Shown here: positions 1 through 9,689 of the stretch, piece after piece
Layout: each line of letters begins with the position of its first letter
Position numbering within the stretch: position 1 is the stretch's first letter
Assembly (NCBI GenBank): GCA_900556945.1
Contig: USQP01000016.1
Coordinates: forward strand, 1 to 9,740
Direction of reading: 5' to 3'
Length of the DNA stretch: 9,740 nucleotides
Source of the DNA: an uncultured Clostridium sp.
GTDB lineage: Bacteria; Bacillota; Clostridia; TANB77; CAG-508
Translations under genes and position numbers: made by a program
The notes under the pieces: model-generated
The model's input: only the letters and a program-made list of their open reading frames with translations
Databases searched by the model: none
What the model was told of the DNA's origin: nothing

Positions 1-37
1 AAATAATAATATAAATATTTAGATTAGGAGTTTTTTA

Positions 38-788
38 ATGGTTACAATTAATAAAAAGAGAATTCAAATAGTAGCATCTGCTTTATTAATAGGATTATTT
101 GCCTTTTCCTTTCAAATAGCAAATAATAATCGAACAGAAGAAAATAATAATGCCAATCAAGAAAGTACAATACAAACAACTGCTACACCTGTTTCAGGAA
201 AGAAAGTAGTAATAGATGCAGGACATGGCATTCCAGATGAACGGAGCAGAAAGTAGTAATGGTACAACAGAAGCAGAAACAAACTTAAAAATTGCATTAA
301 AAGTGCAAAACTTATTAGAACAAAGCGGATGTACAGTAATATTAACTCGTTCAGATGAAAATGCAATTTATGATGTAGATAGCACAACTTTAAAGCAAAA
401 AAAGATTTCAGATATTCACAATAGAGTAAAAATAGGTAATGAGAGTTCGGCGGACATATTTGTATCGATTCATTTAAATAAGATACCACAAGGGCAATAT
501 TATGGATGGCAGTGTTTCTATAAATCAAGTGATGAAAATAGTATAAAGCTTGCTAAGCAATTACAAGAGAATTTAAATAAATCCATACAAAAAGAAAACA
601 AAAGAGTAGCAATGAAATTAGATACGATTTATATTATGAAGCATGTAGAAATACCAATATCAATTGTAGAGTGTGGTTTTTTATCGAATCCAGAAGAAGA
701 AAAGCAATTGTTAGAAGATAGCTATCAAAATCGATTAGCTTGGGGAATTTATAATGGAATCCAAGAATATTTTTATGAGCAAAATTAG
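38..788 (+). CDS. cwlD: N-acetylmuramoyl-L-alanine amidase, CwlD type, with an internal +1 frameshift
   Basis: Zinc-dependent Amidase_3 enzyme that cleaves the amide bond between MurNAc and the stem peptide. CwlD does this in the spore cortex as the first step to muramic delta-lactam. The start is ATG 38, with AGGAG at 26-30 and a 7-nt spacer. Residues 11-27 form a hydrophobic signal-anchor, followed by an Asn/Thr-rich linker. The zero frame reaches the DAGHG motif (His63, zinc ligand), then meets CGG at 242 and stops at TAG 254-256. Skipping C242 gives a continuous 249-residue protein ending at TAG 786-788, close to the usual CwlD length. The remaining active-site residues lie in the second part: Glu78 in TTEAETNL, His145 in VSIHLN and Glu211 in VECGFLSNPEE. 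The YYGWQ.FY segment and the C-terminal IYNGIQEYF are also CwlD-like. The amidase family is clear from these motifs; the CwlD subtype is inferred from length, anchor and C-terminus. It could be read as a pseudogene, but the frame is otherwise clean and all catalytic residues are kept. Confidence 0.85.
239..256 (+). other. +1 frameshift point in cwlD (GAA-C-GGA), followed by zero-frame stop
   Basis: The zero frame reads GAA CGG AGC AGA AAG TAG and ends at 254-256. Skipping C242 gives GAA GGA GCA GAA AGT, i.e. the E-G-A that normally follows DAGHGxPD in this amidase family. The break is a single extra C directly before GGA, not in a homopolymer. Programmed +1 recoding, a real frameshift mutation and a sequence error are all possible; the match with the second site at 8943 favours recoding. 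Confidence 0.8.
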
Positions 789-848
789 ATTTTTTTTATT
801 CATAAAAATAAAAAGTATAATAGAAGAATAAGAATATTAGAAAAATAT

Positions 849-877
849 TTGCATTTTTTATAGAGAAGTGGTATAAG
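849..877 (+). promoter_or_regulatory. Candidate sigma-A promoter upstream of the membrane-protein gene
   Basis: TTGCAT (849-854) and TATAAG (872-877) are separated by exactly 17 bp in the gap after cwlD. The -10 is close to TATAAT; the -35 keeps only the TTG. Transcription would start near 884, shortly before the AAAGGAG at 896-902. A second TATAAT lies at 816-821 but has no good -35. In such A/T-rich DNA, chance matches are common, so this is a candidate only. It suggests the second gene has its own transcript rather than depending on cwlD. Confidence 0.4.
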
Positions 878-895
878 ATATTTATAGAGTAATGC

Positions 896-902
896 AAAGG
901 AG
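896..902 (+). promoter_or_regulatory. Shine-Dalgarno AAAGGAG that places the start at ATG 913
   Basis: A strong AAAGGAG sits 10 nt upstream of ATG 913. The in-frame ATG at 892 overlaps the approach to this site and has no recognisable ribosome binding site of its own, so ATG 913 is the better start. Confidence 0.75.
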
Positions 903-912
903 AAATATTGTT

Positions 913-1944
913 ATGGGAGTAAATTCGAATCATGCACGTGAGAATTTTTTAGCCAAATATAAAGAAAATATATATGAAATTGAAAAAAGCAATAAGATAT
1001 TACAATTTAACGATTATTTAAGAACAGAAGATAGAATACCAAAAGAAGAATTAAATAAAGTAATTGAAGAAATGACTAAATCAATGGAACGACAAAAGAG
1101 AAGAAAAAGAGCCAATGAAAGAAAAAGACAAATAAGAAACGGGAAAAGAGTTAATGCATCTAAGACAAAAAGGGATGTAATGGAAAGCGAAAATGTAAGA
1201 AAAAGACAAATGAAAAATAGCAAAGAAACTAAGTATAAAGGAAATGTGAAGAAAAAGGTTGTAGCACTTCTTTTGGCAGGAGTAACAATTGCAGGAGGAT
1301 ACAATGTAGCTAAAAATGTATATAATGAATATCAACAACAAAATTCTCCCATAACGTTAGAGCAAGCACTAGAAGAAGGCGAAACTTTAGAGATATTAGG
1401 AATTAATAATAATATCGTATCAGAAATACAGGAAATTAAGACAATGTTGGAAAGAGACGATTTAACCAATGAAGAAATGATAAGATTAGCTCCTAGAATA
1501 AGTGCTCTTCAATTTGATACAGCGAAAACTAAATTAGCTAATACTTTAGGAGTTTCAGAGAATGATATAAAACTGTATACAAGACATGCTGAAGAAGGAC
1601 AAACAAGAGAGACTGTAGAAACAAGTAATAATATATATACCAATAAAGACATATTTACTTATGAAAATACGATTCCTACGGAGATATCAAATTATATTAA
1701 GGAAATTGCTAGTATGCAAGATACTATGCAACAATTGCAAGAAGGAAATATAGACAGAAAAGAGATTTTAAAAAAATATAATGACAAAATAGAGAATACA
1801 AGTAAATTTGCAGCAACGGTTATTAAAGTTGATGAAAAGGGTAATATTTCGGTGGAACAAACAAAAGTAGCAGATTTAGAAAAATCGTCCAATCAACTTA
1901 AAAAATCAACTTTAGATCAAGAAGAAGATATAGAATTAGAATAA
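913..1944 (+). CDS. Single-pass membrane protein of unknown function with a basic cytoplasmic region
   Basis: I do not recognise this 343-residue protein. The first 55 residues are mixed and charged. Residues about 56-115 are extremely rich in Lys and Arg (runs such as RQKRRKRANERKR). One hydrophobic segment follows at about 116-136 (VVALLLAGVTIAGGYNV), and then about 205 mostly acidic, helical residues run to the end. By the positive-inside rule the basic N-terminal part is cytoplasmic and the acidic C-terminal part is outside. The basic region could bind nucleic acid or anionic lipid, but nothing shows which. There is no catalytic motif, no cell-wall sorting signal and no cysteine pattern. 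The start is fixed by the AAAGGAG at 896-902; ATG 892 would add seven residues. It lies 124 nt after cwlD and ends just before a terminator-like hairpin, so it may be a single-gene transcript. It is probably lineage-restricted. The reading frame contains no CGG codon. Confidence 0.8.
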   Translation: MGVNSNHARENFLAKYKENIYEIEKSNKILQFNDYLRTEDRIPKEELNKVIEEMTKSMERQKRRKRANERKRQIRNGKRVNASKTKRDVMESENVRKRQMKNSKETKYKGNVKKKVVALLLAGVTIAGGYNVAKNVYNEYQQQNSPITLEQALEEGETLEILGINNNIVSEIQEIKTMLERDDLTNEEMIRLAPRISALQFDTAKTKLANTLGVSENDIKLYTRHAEEGQTRETVETSNNIYTNKDIFTYENTIPTEISNYIKEIASMQDTMQQLQEGNIDRKEILKKYNDKIENTSKFAATVIKVDEKGNISVEQTKVADLEKSSNQLKKSTLDQEEDIELE

Positions 1945-1971
1945 GATAGGTAAGGAAAATGTATAAAATTA

Positions 1972-2026
1972 CCACTCTTTGCAAACAATATGGATAAAAC
2001 ATATTGGCAAGGAGTGGAATTTTTTT
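1972..2026 (+). terminator. Long hairpin with T-tract: intrinsic terminator or SD-masking leader structure
   Basis: CCACTCTTTGC (1972-1982) pairs with GCAAGGAGTGG (2007-2017) over 11 bp with one G-U pair. After an AAA bulge, CAATATG (1986-1992) pairs with CATATTG (2000-2006) around the 7-nt loop GATAAAA. TTTTTTT follows at 2020-2026. This is 18 pairs in all, much stronger than chance in such A/T-rich DNA. It has the form of a Rho-independent terminator for the gene ending at 1944. The 3' arm, however, also holds the AAGGAG of the next gene, so the same structure would block translation of the glucan synthase on any read-through transcript. Confidence 0.75.
2009..2014 (+). promoter_or_regulatory. 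Shine-Dalgarno AAGGAG buried in the hairpin stem; sets TTG 2025 as start
   Basis: AAGGAG lies 10 nt before TTG 2025. An in-frame TTG at 2004 is inside the hairpin, upstream of this site, and has no ribosome binding site. ATG 2061 has none either. TTG 2025 is therefore the best-supported start. All six bases are base-paired in the 1972-2017 hairpin. Confidence 0.6.
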
Positions 2027-5000
2027 GAAGAAAAATAGAATCTTAAAAATAAATGGAACGATGCTAGATAAAAAACAACTAGAAAGACATTTACAAAAGA
2101 TAGCATCAGACCATAATTTAGTAAATAAATCACAAAAAGATACTTATCCAGTACCCCATATAGAAGAAAATTTTAGATTCATACAAGATGTATACTATTT
2201 ATTGAATGAACATCTAAAGTTAGGAATTACGATTCATCCTGCAGGAGAATGGTTACTAGATAACTTTTATGTAGTAGAAGAAACCGTAAAACAAATAAAA
2301 AAGGAGTTGACCTTAAAAAAGTATACTAATTTTTTAGGAATTGCAAATGGACCTTATAAAGGATTTGCACGTATTTATGTATTGGCCTCTGAAATTGTAG
2401 CGTATACGGATAATAAAATTGAAAGAAAAGATTTAGAAGATTATTTAGCTAGCTACCAAACGAAGAAAACTTTAAGCATGGAAGAAATTTGGAACATAGG
2501 TTTATTTCTTGAAATTGCAATTATAGAAAATATAAGAGAGATATGTGAAAAAATATATAGCTCCCAAATACAAAAATATAAAGCAGAAAATATGGTAGAA
2601 AGACTAGTGGAAAATAAACAAAAATCAGAATTGGTATTTAAAAATAATCCGAATAAAAAAATAGATAAAAAAATCTTAGAAGATATGCGATATCCATTTA
2701 TTGAATATATGTCATATATCCTAAAACGTTATGGAAAAAAAGGATATAGCTATTTGAATGCATTAGAAGAGGCAGTAGAGTTAACAGGAATGACAATATC
2801 AGATGTAATAAAAAAAGAACATTTTGATATAGCCGTTCGAAAAGTTTCGATTGGAAATAGTATCACGAGTATAAAAAAAATACAAAGAATTAACTTTTTA
2901 GAAATATTTGAAAAAGTAAATGGAGTAGAAGAATTGCTCAAACAAGATCCTGCCAAAGTGTACGAAAATATGGATAGCAAAACAAAAGAATATTATAGAA
3001 CAAAAATTAAAGAAATATCTCGAAAAACAAAAATATCAGAAATATATATTACTAGAAAAATATTGGAAATGGCAAACACAAAGCCAGAAGGAAGCAAACA
3101 AGCACATATAGGGTATTTTTTAATTGATAAGGGAATAAAAGAATTATATGATAAATTGGATAGTAAAATAAAAATGCCCCTAGATCCAAAAGAAAAAACA
3201 AAAGTTTATATAGCAGTAACAAGTATTTTGGGCATAGTATTTTCGCTAGGGGTGGCGATGTTATTAAATAATCAGATAAAAAACATAGGATTATTTATCA
3301 TAACTTTTATTGTATTTCTCATTCCAGCATCAGAAGTATCCATTCAATTGGTTCAATATATTTTAAGCAAAATAGTAAAACCTAAATTAATACCTAAAAT
3401 GGATTTTTCTAATGGAATTCATAAAGAAAATGCTACAATGGTAGTCATACCTACAATTGTTAAATCCAAAGAAAAAGTGAAGGAATTAATGAAAAAGTTA
3501 GAGGTATATTATTTAGCCAATAAGTCTCCCAATCTCTATTTTACCCTATTAGGGGATTGTAGTGAAAGTAGCAAAGAAGAAGAAATAATTGATAAAGAAG
3601 TAATAGAAGAAGGATTAAAACAAGTAGAAAGATTGAACAAAAAATATACTCTGCAAGAAGAACAAGAATTACCAATATTTAATTTTATTTATCGAAAGAG
3701 AATATTCAATGAAAGTGAAAACTCCTACCTCGGATGGGAAAGAAAAAGAGGAATGCTAAATCAATTCAATGAATATCTTTTAGGAAACTTAAAAGATCCA
3801 TTTCAAGAAAATACGATAGAACGAAAAATAAAGAATCATAAAGATGAATTGAGTTTTAGAGATGAATTAAAGAATATAAAATATATTATTACTTTAGATG
3901 CTGATACAGATTTAATTCTAAATTCAGCATTTGAGTTAGTAGGGGCCATGGCTCATATTTTAAATCAACCTGTAATAGATGAAGAAAAAGGAATCGTTGT
4001 AGATGGATACGGAATTATGCAACCAAGAGTAGGGATAAATTTAGATATCAGTTATAAAACATTATTTACTAAAATATTTGCAGGAGCAGGAGGAATTGAT
4101 TGTTATACGAATGCGATATCGGATATTTATCAAGACAATTTTAAAGAAGGAATTTTTACGGGAAAAGGAATTTATGATTTAAAAGTTTTTTCTAAGATAC
4201 TTAAAAATCAAATACCAGAAAATACAGTATTAAGTCATGACTTGTTAGAAGGATGCTATCTAAGATGCGGTTTAGTGTCAGATATTTTATTGATGGATGG
4301 CTATCCAACTAAATATAATAGTTTTATGAATCGTTTATCTAGATGGATTAGAGGAGATTGGCAAATCACAAAATGGATGAGCGCGAAAAGTCCTTTTAAT
4401 TTACTTTCAAAATATAAAATATTTGATAATTTAAGAAGAAGTTTATTAGAAATTAGTATAATAGCTTCTATCATATATGTAAATATAATAGGAATATTGT
4501 ATCAAAAAAAGATCGGTAGCATCATTTTATTAGTATTATTAAGTACGATTACACCATTTATATTGGAATTGTTTAACTTTTTCCTATTCAAAAAAGAAGG
4601 AGAACAAAAACAAAAAACATTTACCCCTAAAATATCGGGAGTAAAGGGAACATTTCTGAGAGGAATTTTAACATTGGGATGTTTGCCCTATAAAGCATAT
4701 ATTTCATTAAAAGCTATTTTGGTTACTTTGTACCGAGTCCTATTTAGCCATAAGCATCTATTAGAATGGACCACATCAGAGGAAGCGGAAAAACAGGCTA
4801 AATCTAATTTAGTATCTTATTACAATCAAATGGCAGTTAATGTATTGACGGGTATTGTTAGTATTGGAATAGGAGGAATGAAGGAAAATATATTTGCTAT
4901 TTTTTTAGGAATTTTTTGGTGTTTTATTCCAGGTATAATGTGTTTGATTAGTAAAGATAAAAATAGAGAAAACGCGATTCAAAAGTTAGATAAAAAAGAA

Positions 5001-8000
5001 AAGGAATATGTAAGAGAAATAGGTCAAAAAACGTGGGAGTTTTTTGAAGTTTATTTAGAGAAAGAAAATAATTATTTAATACCAGATAATTATCAGGAAG
5101 ATAGAAGAGAAAAAGTCGTTCCAAGAACATCATCTACCAATATAGGTTTGTCTATGCTTGCTATTATTTCAGCCTATGACATGAACTATATAAAAAAAGA
5201 AGAGGCTATGGAAAAATTAAAAAATGTAATTTTAACAGTTGAAAGTTTGCCAAAGTGGAATGGGCACTTATATAACTGGTATCAGATAAAAACAAAAGAG
5301 CCACTGATTCCTAGATACATTTCAACAGTAGATAGCGGAAACTTTGTTGGGTATTTATATGTTGTGAAATCTTTTTTAGAAGAGATGATAGAAGAAACAA
5401 GTAAAGAAGAAGTAGAAGGACTCATTCAAATTGTCGATAAAATAATAAAGGAAACAGATTTTTCTGTTTTATATAGTCAAGAACAACAAATTTTTTCGAT
5501 TGGATTTAATATAGAAGAAAATAAATTAACAGATTCTTATTATGATTTATTAGCATCGGAAGCAAGACAGGCAAGTTTAGTGGCAATTGCTAAAAAAGAT
5601 GTGCCATCAAAACATTGGAATTATTTAAGTAGAACGTTAACTACGTTAGGAAAATATAAGGGACTTATTTCATGGTCTGGGACGGCATTTGAATATTTAA
5701 TGCCGAATATCAATATTCCAAGATATGAAGGAAGTTTATTGGATGAATCATGTAAATTTATGATAATGAGTCAAAAAGAATATGCCAAAAGACTAAATAT
5801 ACCATGGGGAATTTCAGAATCGGCGTTTAATGTAAAAGATTTAAAATCGAACTATCAATATAAAGCTTTCGGCATACCATGGCTAGGATTAAAAAGAGGA
5901 TTAGCAGATGAACTGGTGGTTTCAAGTTATGGTGGAATTTTAGCAATCAATGATACACCAAAAGAAGCAATACAGAACTTAAAAAGATTAGAAAAAGAAG
6001 GAATGTATCATAAGTTTGGATTTTATGAAGCAATTGACTTTACTCCAGAAAGAGTAGAAAAAGGAAAAACTTCTAGTGTTGTTAAAACTTACATGGCACA
6101 CCATCAAGGATTAATTTTATTATCCATTAATAATTTATTTAACCATCAGATTTTACAAAAAAGATTCATGAAAAATCCAGAGATGGAAGCCGTTAGTATT
6201 TTATTACAGGAAACAATGCCAGAAACATTCATTATCACAAAAGAGAAAAAAGAGAAAGTAGAAAAGTTAAAATATAAGGACTATGAAAATTATATTCAAA
6301 CTACTTATCATAAAATTGACGAAAGACTTATTACAGGAAATGTTATATCAAATGAAAATTACGTAGTTGCTATGAATCAAAAGGGACAAGGAGTTAGTAA
6401 ATATAAGGATTACTATGTAAATCGATTCAAACCAACAGATGATTATTCACAAGGTATTTTCTTTACCATGAAGAACATTAAAAATAAGAAAATATGGAGT
6501 TCGAATTACTCTCATAATGAACACAAAGAAACCAAGTATCAAATTAGTTTTATGCCAGATAAAGATGAACAAGAAATGATGAATGGAAATATCAAAACAA
6601 AAATTAAAACAACGGTAAGTTCAAATGAACCAGTAGAATTAAGAAGAATAATTTTAGAAAATCAAGGAAAAGAAGAAGAAATAATAGAGTTAACGGCTTA
6701 TTTTGAACCGGTTCTTTCCACAAAAGAACAAGATTATTCACATCCTGTTTTTAATAATTTATTTTTAATGCTGGATTATGATGAAAAAAATGAAAGTATT
6801 ATGGTAAAAAGAAGAAGTAGAGCAACAAATGGAAAAAGACTATATGCGAGAGTAACATTATCCACAGAAGGAGAAACAATTGGGGATTTAGAGTATGAAA
6901 TCAGTGAAGAAAAGTTTATAGGAAGAGGAAATTTGGGCTTACCAAACATGGTAAAAAAATCCATTCCTCTATCAAAAAGAATAGGACTTGTAACAGAGCC
7001 CATCATTGCTTTAAAAAGAACGATAAAAGTAAAACCAGGAGAAGAAACAAATGTTGATTTTATTTTGTCGGTGGGAGAAGAGAAAGAAAAAGTAAACGAG
7101 AATTTACAAAAATATCAATCCAGTCAAAATGTAAAAACAGAATTTGAACTTTCAAAGGCAAGAGTTGAAGCAGAGAGCAGATATTTAAGATTGAAAGGAA
7201 AAGAAATTGCAATCTATCAAAAAATGCTGTCTTATCTTATTTTTGATAATCCTGTAAAAAGTCAAATAATAAAGAAGAACAATGAGAATCTATATCATCA
7301 AGAGGAACTTTGGAAATATGGAATATCCGGTGATTTACCAATTATTTTAGTAAAAATTAAAGATGTTAATGATGGATATGTCATTCGAGAAGTATTAAAA
7401 GCTTATGAATTTTTTAGAACGAAGAATATAAAAACAGAAGTTGTAATTCTAGATGAAGAAAAACATAGTTATGAAAACTATGTAAAAGAAGAAATAGAAG
7501 GATCTATTTTAAATCAACACATGAGTTATTTGAAAAATAGAAAAGGAGGAATTTTTACTTTATCAAAAGGAGAGATAGAGAAAAAAGATATAGCACTTTT
7601 AACATTTGTATCAAGTATTATTATTAATAGCAGAAAAGGAGGAATAGAAAACAATATAAAAGAATGGGAAGAAGAATATTTAGAAAAATACAAGCAAATA
7701 GGGGAAGAAGAAAGTAGGATGCAACCATTTACAGAAGAAAAAGAAGATATCGATATATTAATGAATCCAGAACGATTGAAATATTATAATGAATATGGCG
7801 GATTTTCGGAAGATGGAAAGGAATATTTAATAAAAGTAAATAAGGAAAATAGGTTACCTACGGTTTGGAGTCATATTATGGCAAATAAAAAGTTTGGATG
7901 TGTTGTGACAGAAAATATGGGAGGATATAGTTGGTATTTAAATAGTAGATTAAACCGAGTTACAAGCTGGGAAAACAATCCAAGTTATGATATTCCAAGT

Positions 8001-9689
8001 GAAATTATTTATATGAAAGACCAAGAAAATAAAAAAATATGGTCATTAGGATTAAATCCAATGCCTGATGAGAAAAATTATAATATTGTATATGGATTTG
8101 GATATGCAAAATATTTGCACAAAAGTGATGAGGTAGAACAAGAACTAACGATATTTGTTCCGAAAGAAGATTCCTGTAAAATCGGAATTTTAAGTTTGAA
8201 AAATACGGCACCAAATCGTAAGAAAATAAAATTGTATTATTATATAAAGCCAGTAATTGGAGAGGATGAATTAAAATCTAATGCTTTTATTTCAACTGAT
8301 TTTGATAAGAATAATAATATTATTTTAGCGAGAAATTTATATCGAAGTGAATTAGAAAATACAAAAGTTTATGTATCTTGTAGTGAAAAGATATCTTCTT
8401 ATACGGGGGATAAAAACTTTTTCTTAGGAGAAGGAGGAATTGGCAACCCACAAGCTTTAAGAAAAGTAAGTTTAAATAACGAAAATAGTTTAGGAAAAAA
8501 AGCTTGTATAGCATACGAAATTGAAATAGAGTTAGAAAGTTTTGCTAGCAAGGAAATTTCAATAATTTTAGGAGCAGAAGATACGATAATCGATTGTAAA
8601 AATATAGCTTACAAATATAGTAAAATACAAAATTGTAAACAAGAACTAGAAAAAGTAAAAAATAATTGGAAAGAACGATTGGGACGCCTGCAAGTATACA
8701 CACCATTAGAATCAACGAATATTATTTTGAATGGATGGATTCCTTATCAAACGATTAGTAGTCGATTAATAGGAAGAAGCGGATATTATCAATCTGGAGG
8801 AGCATTTGGATTTCGAGATCAGTTACAAGACACCTTAGGATTAAAATATTTAGAACCGGAATTATTAAAACAACAAATTATCAAACATAGCAAAAATCAA
8901 TTTATAGAAGGAGATGTTCTTCACTGGTGGCATGAAGAAACACGGAAGAGGAATTCGAACGAGATTTTCAGATGATTTATTATGGCTTGCTTATTTGACG
9001 ATAGAATATATAGAATTTACAGGAGATAAAAGTATTTTAGATATAGAGACTTCCTATTTACAAGGTCAAATGTTAGAACCAAATCAAGACGAGAGATATG
9101 ATAAATATTCGCCAAGCAAAGAACAAGGAACGATTTATAAACATTGCATAAAAGCGATTGAAAAAAGTTTAGACTTTGGAGAAAATGGACTTCCTAAAAT
9201 TGGATCGGGGGATTGGAATGATGGCTTTAGTACAGTTGGAAATAGAGGAAGAGGAGAAAGCATATGGCTAGGATTTTTCTTATATCATATTTTAAATAAA
9301 TTTATTCCGATTTGTCGTGAAAAAGGAGAAGAAGAACTAGCACAAAAATATGAAGAAATAAAAATGACCTTAAAAAAAGCATTGAATACCAATGGATGGG
9401 ATGGCAGATGGTTTAGAAGAGCATTTATGGATGATGGTAATGTTTTAGGAAGTATGGAAAATGATGAGTGTAGAATTGATAGTATAGCTCAAAGTTGGAG
9501 CATTATCTCAGGAGCAGGAGATAATGACAAAAAATATATTTCTATGGAAAGTTTAGAGAATCATTTAGTTGATAAAGAAAATGGAATTATTAAGTTATTA
9601 GATCCACCATTTGAAAAGGGAAGATTAGAACCAGGATATATTAAAGGATATTTGCCTGGTGTTAGAGAAAATGGAGGACAATACACACA
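2025..9689 (+). CDS. ndvB: Cyclic beta-1,2-glucan synthase-like protein (NdvB/ChvB/Cgs family), +1 frameshifted, 3'-truncated
   Basis: Membrane enzyme of the family that builds beta-1,2-glucan from UDP-glucose and cyclises it. Numbering is from TTG 2025. The N-terminal region is typical of the family (PAGEWLLDNF, GPYKGFARIYVLASE). Membrane segments lie near 394-415, 421-442, 807-828, 832-855, 936-955 and 956-980. The GT84 synthase part is between the second and third, with DADTD at 625-629, HD at 738-739 and RWIRGDWQ at 773-780. A glycoamylase-like (GH189-type cyclisation) domain follows, from PDNYQED near 1020 through MAHHQGL at 1357-1363. Next come two beta-sandwich regions (about 1445 and 1943) and the GH94 chain-length domain (YYQSGGAFGFRDQ from 2254, GDWNDG at 2395-2400). 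The zero frame breaks at CGG 8943-8945, between HWWHEET and GRGIRTR, and would stop at TGA 8973-8975; skipping C8943 restores the family sequence. At least 2554 residues are visible. The C-terminus, perhaps 200-300 residues judging by the family, is lost after GGQYTH where adapter begins. The family is certain; whether the product is cyclic beta-1,2-glucan in this Gram-positive is inferred. Confidence 0.88.
8940..8975 (+). other. +1 frameshift point in the glucan synthase (ACA-C-GGA), followed by zero-frame stop
   Basis: The zero frame reads ACA CGG AAG AGG and ends at TGA 8973-8975. Skipping C8943 gives ACA GGA AGA GGA ATT CGA, i.e. T-G-R-G-I-R, which matches the conserved HWWH...GRGxRTR...SDDLLWL motif of the GH94 domain. 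About 2300 codons before this point are open and in frame. The break has the same form as the one at 242: an A-ending codon, one C, then GGA. Confidence 0.8.

Noticed and set aside
1..37. TATAAA at 10-15 as the cwlD promoter
   Set aside because: The -35 region would lie outside the window, so it cannot be judged.
157..528. Minus-strand open frame of 123 codons opposite cwlD
   Set aside because: It is antisense to a well-supported amidase, has a low-complexity Leu/Phe/Tyr/Ser composition typical of reverse-complemented A/T-rich genes, and no ribosome binding site. The other minus-strand frames (e.g. 1014-1304, 2750-2980, 6776-7006) fail for the same reasons.
790..810. Possible terminator after cwlD (TTTTTAT / ATAAAAA)
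   Set aside because: The stem would be A/T only, with a 2-nt loop and no T-tract after it; it is not a credible intrinsic terminator.
892..912. ATG 892 as start of the membrane-protein gene
   Set aside because: It has no Shine-Dalgarno sequence, and the strong AAAGGAG lies downstream of it, correctly spaced for ATG 913.
1939..1967. Promoter for the glucan synthase with -10 TATAAA at 1962-1967
   Set aside because: No recognisable -35 at the right distance; TATAAA alone is expected by chance in this composition.
239..8946. CGG reassigned to another amino acid or to stop
   Set aside because: Simple reassignment would keep the zero frame, but both zero frames stop soon after (TAG 254, TGA 8973) while family homology continues in the +1 frame. 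CGG as stop would not explain the intact downstream frames.
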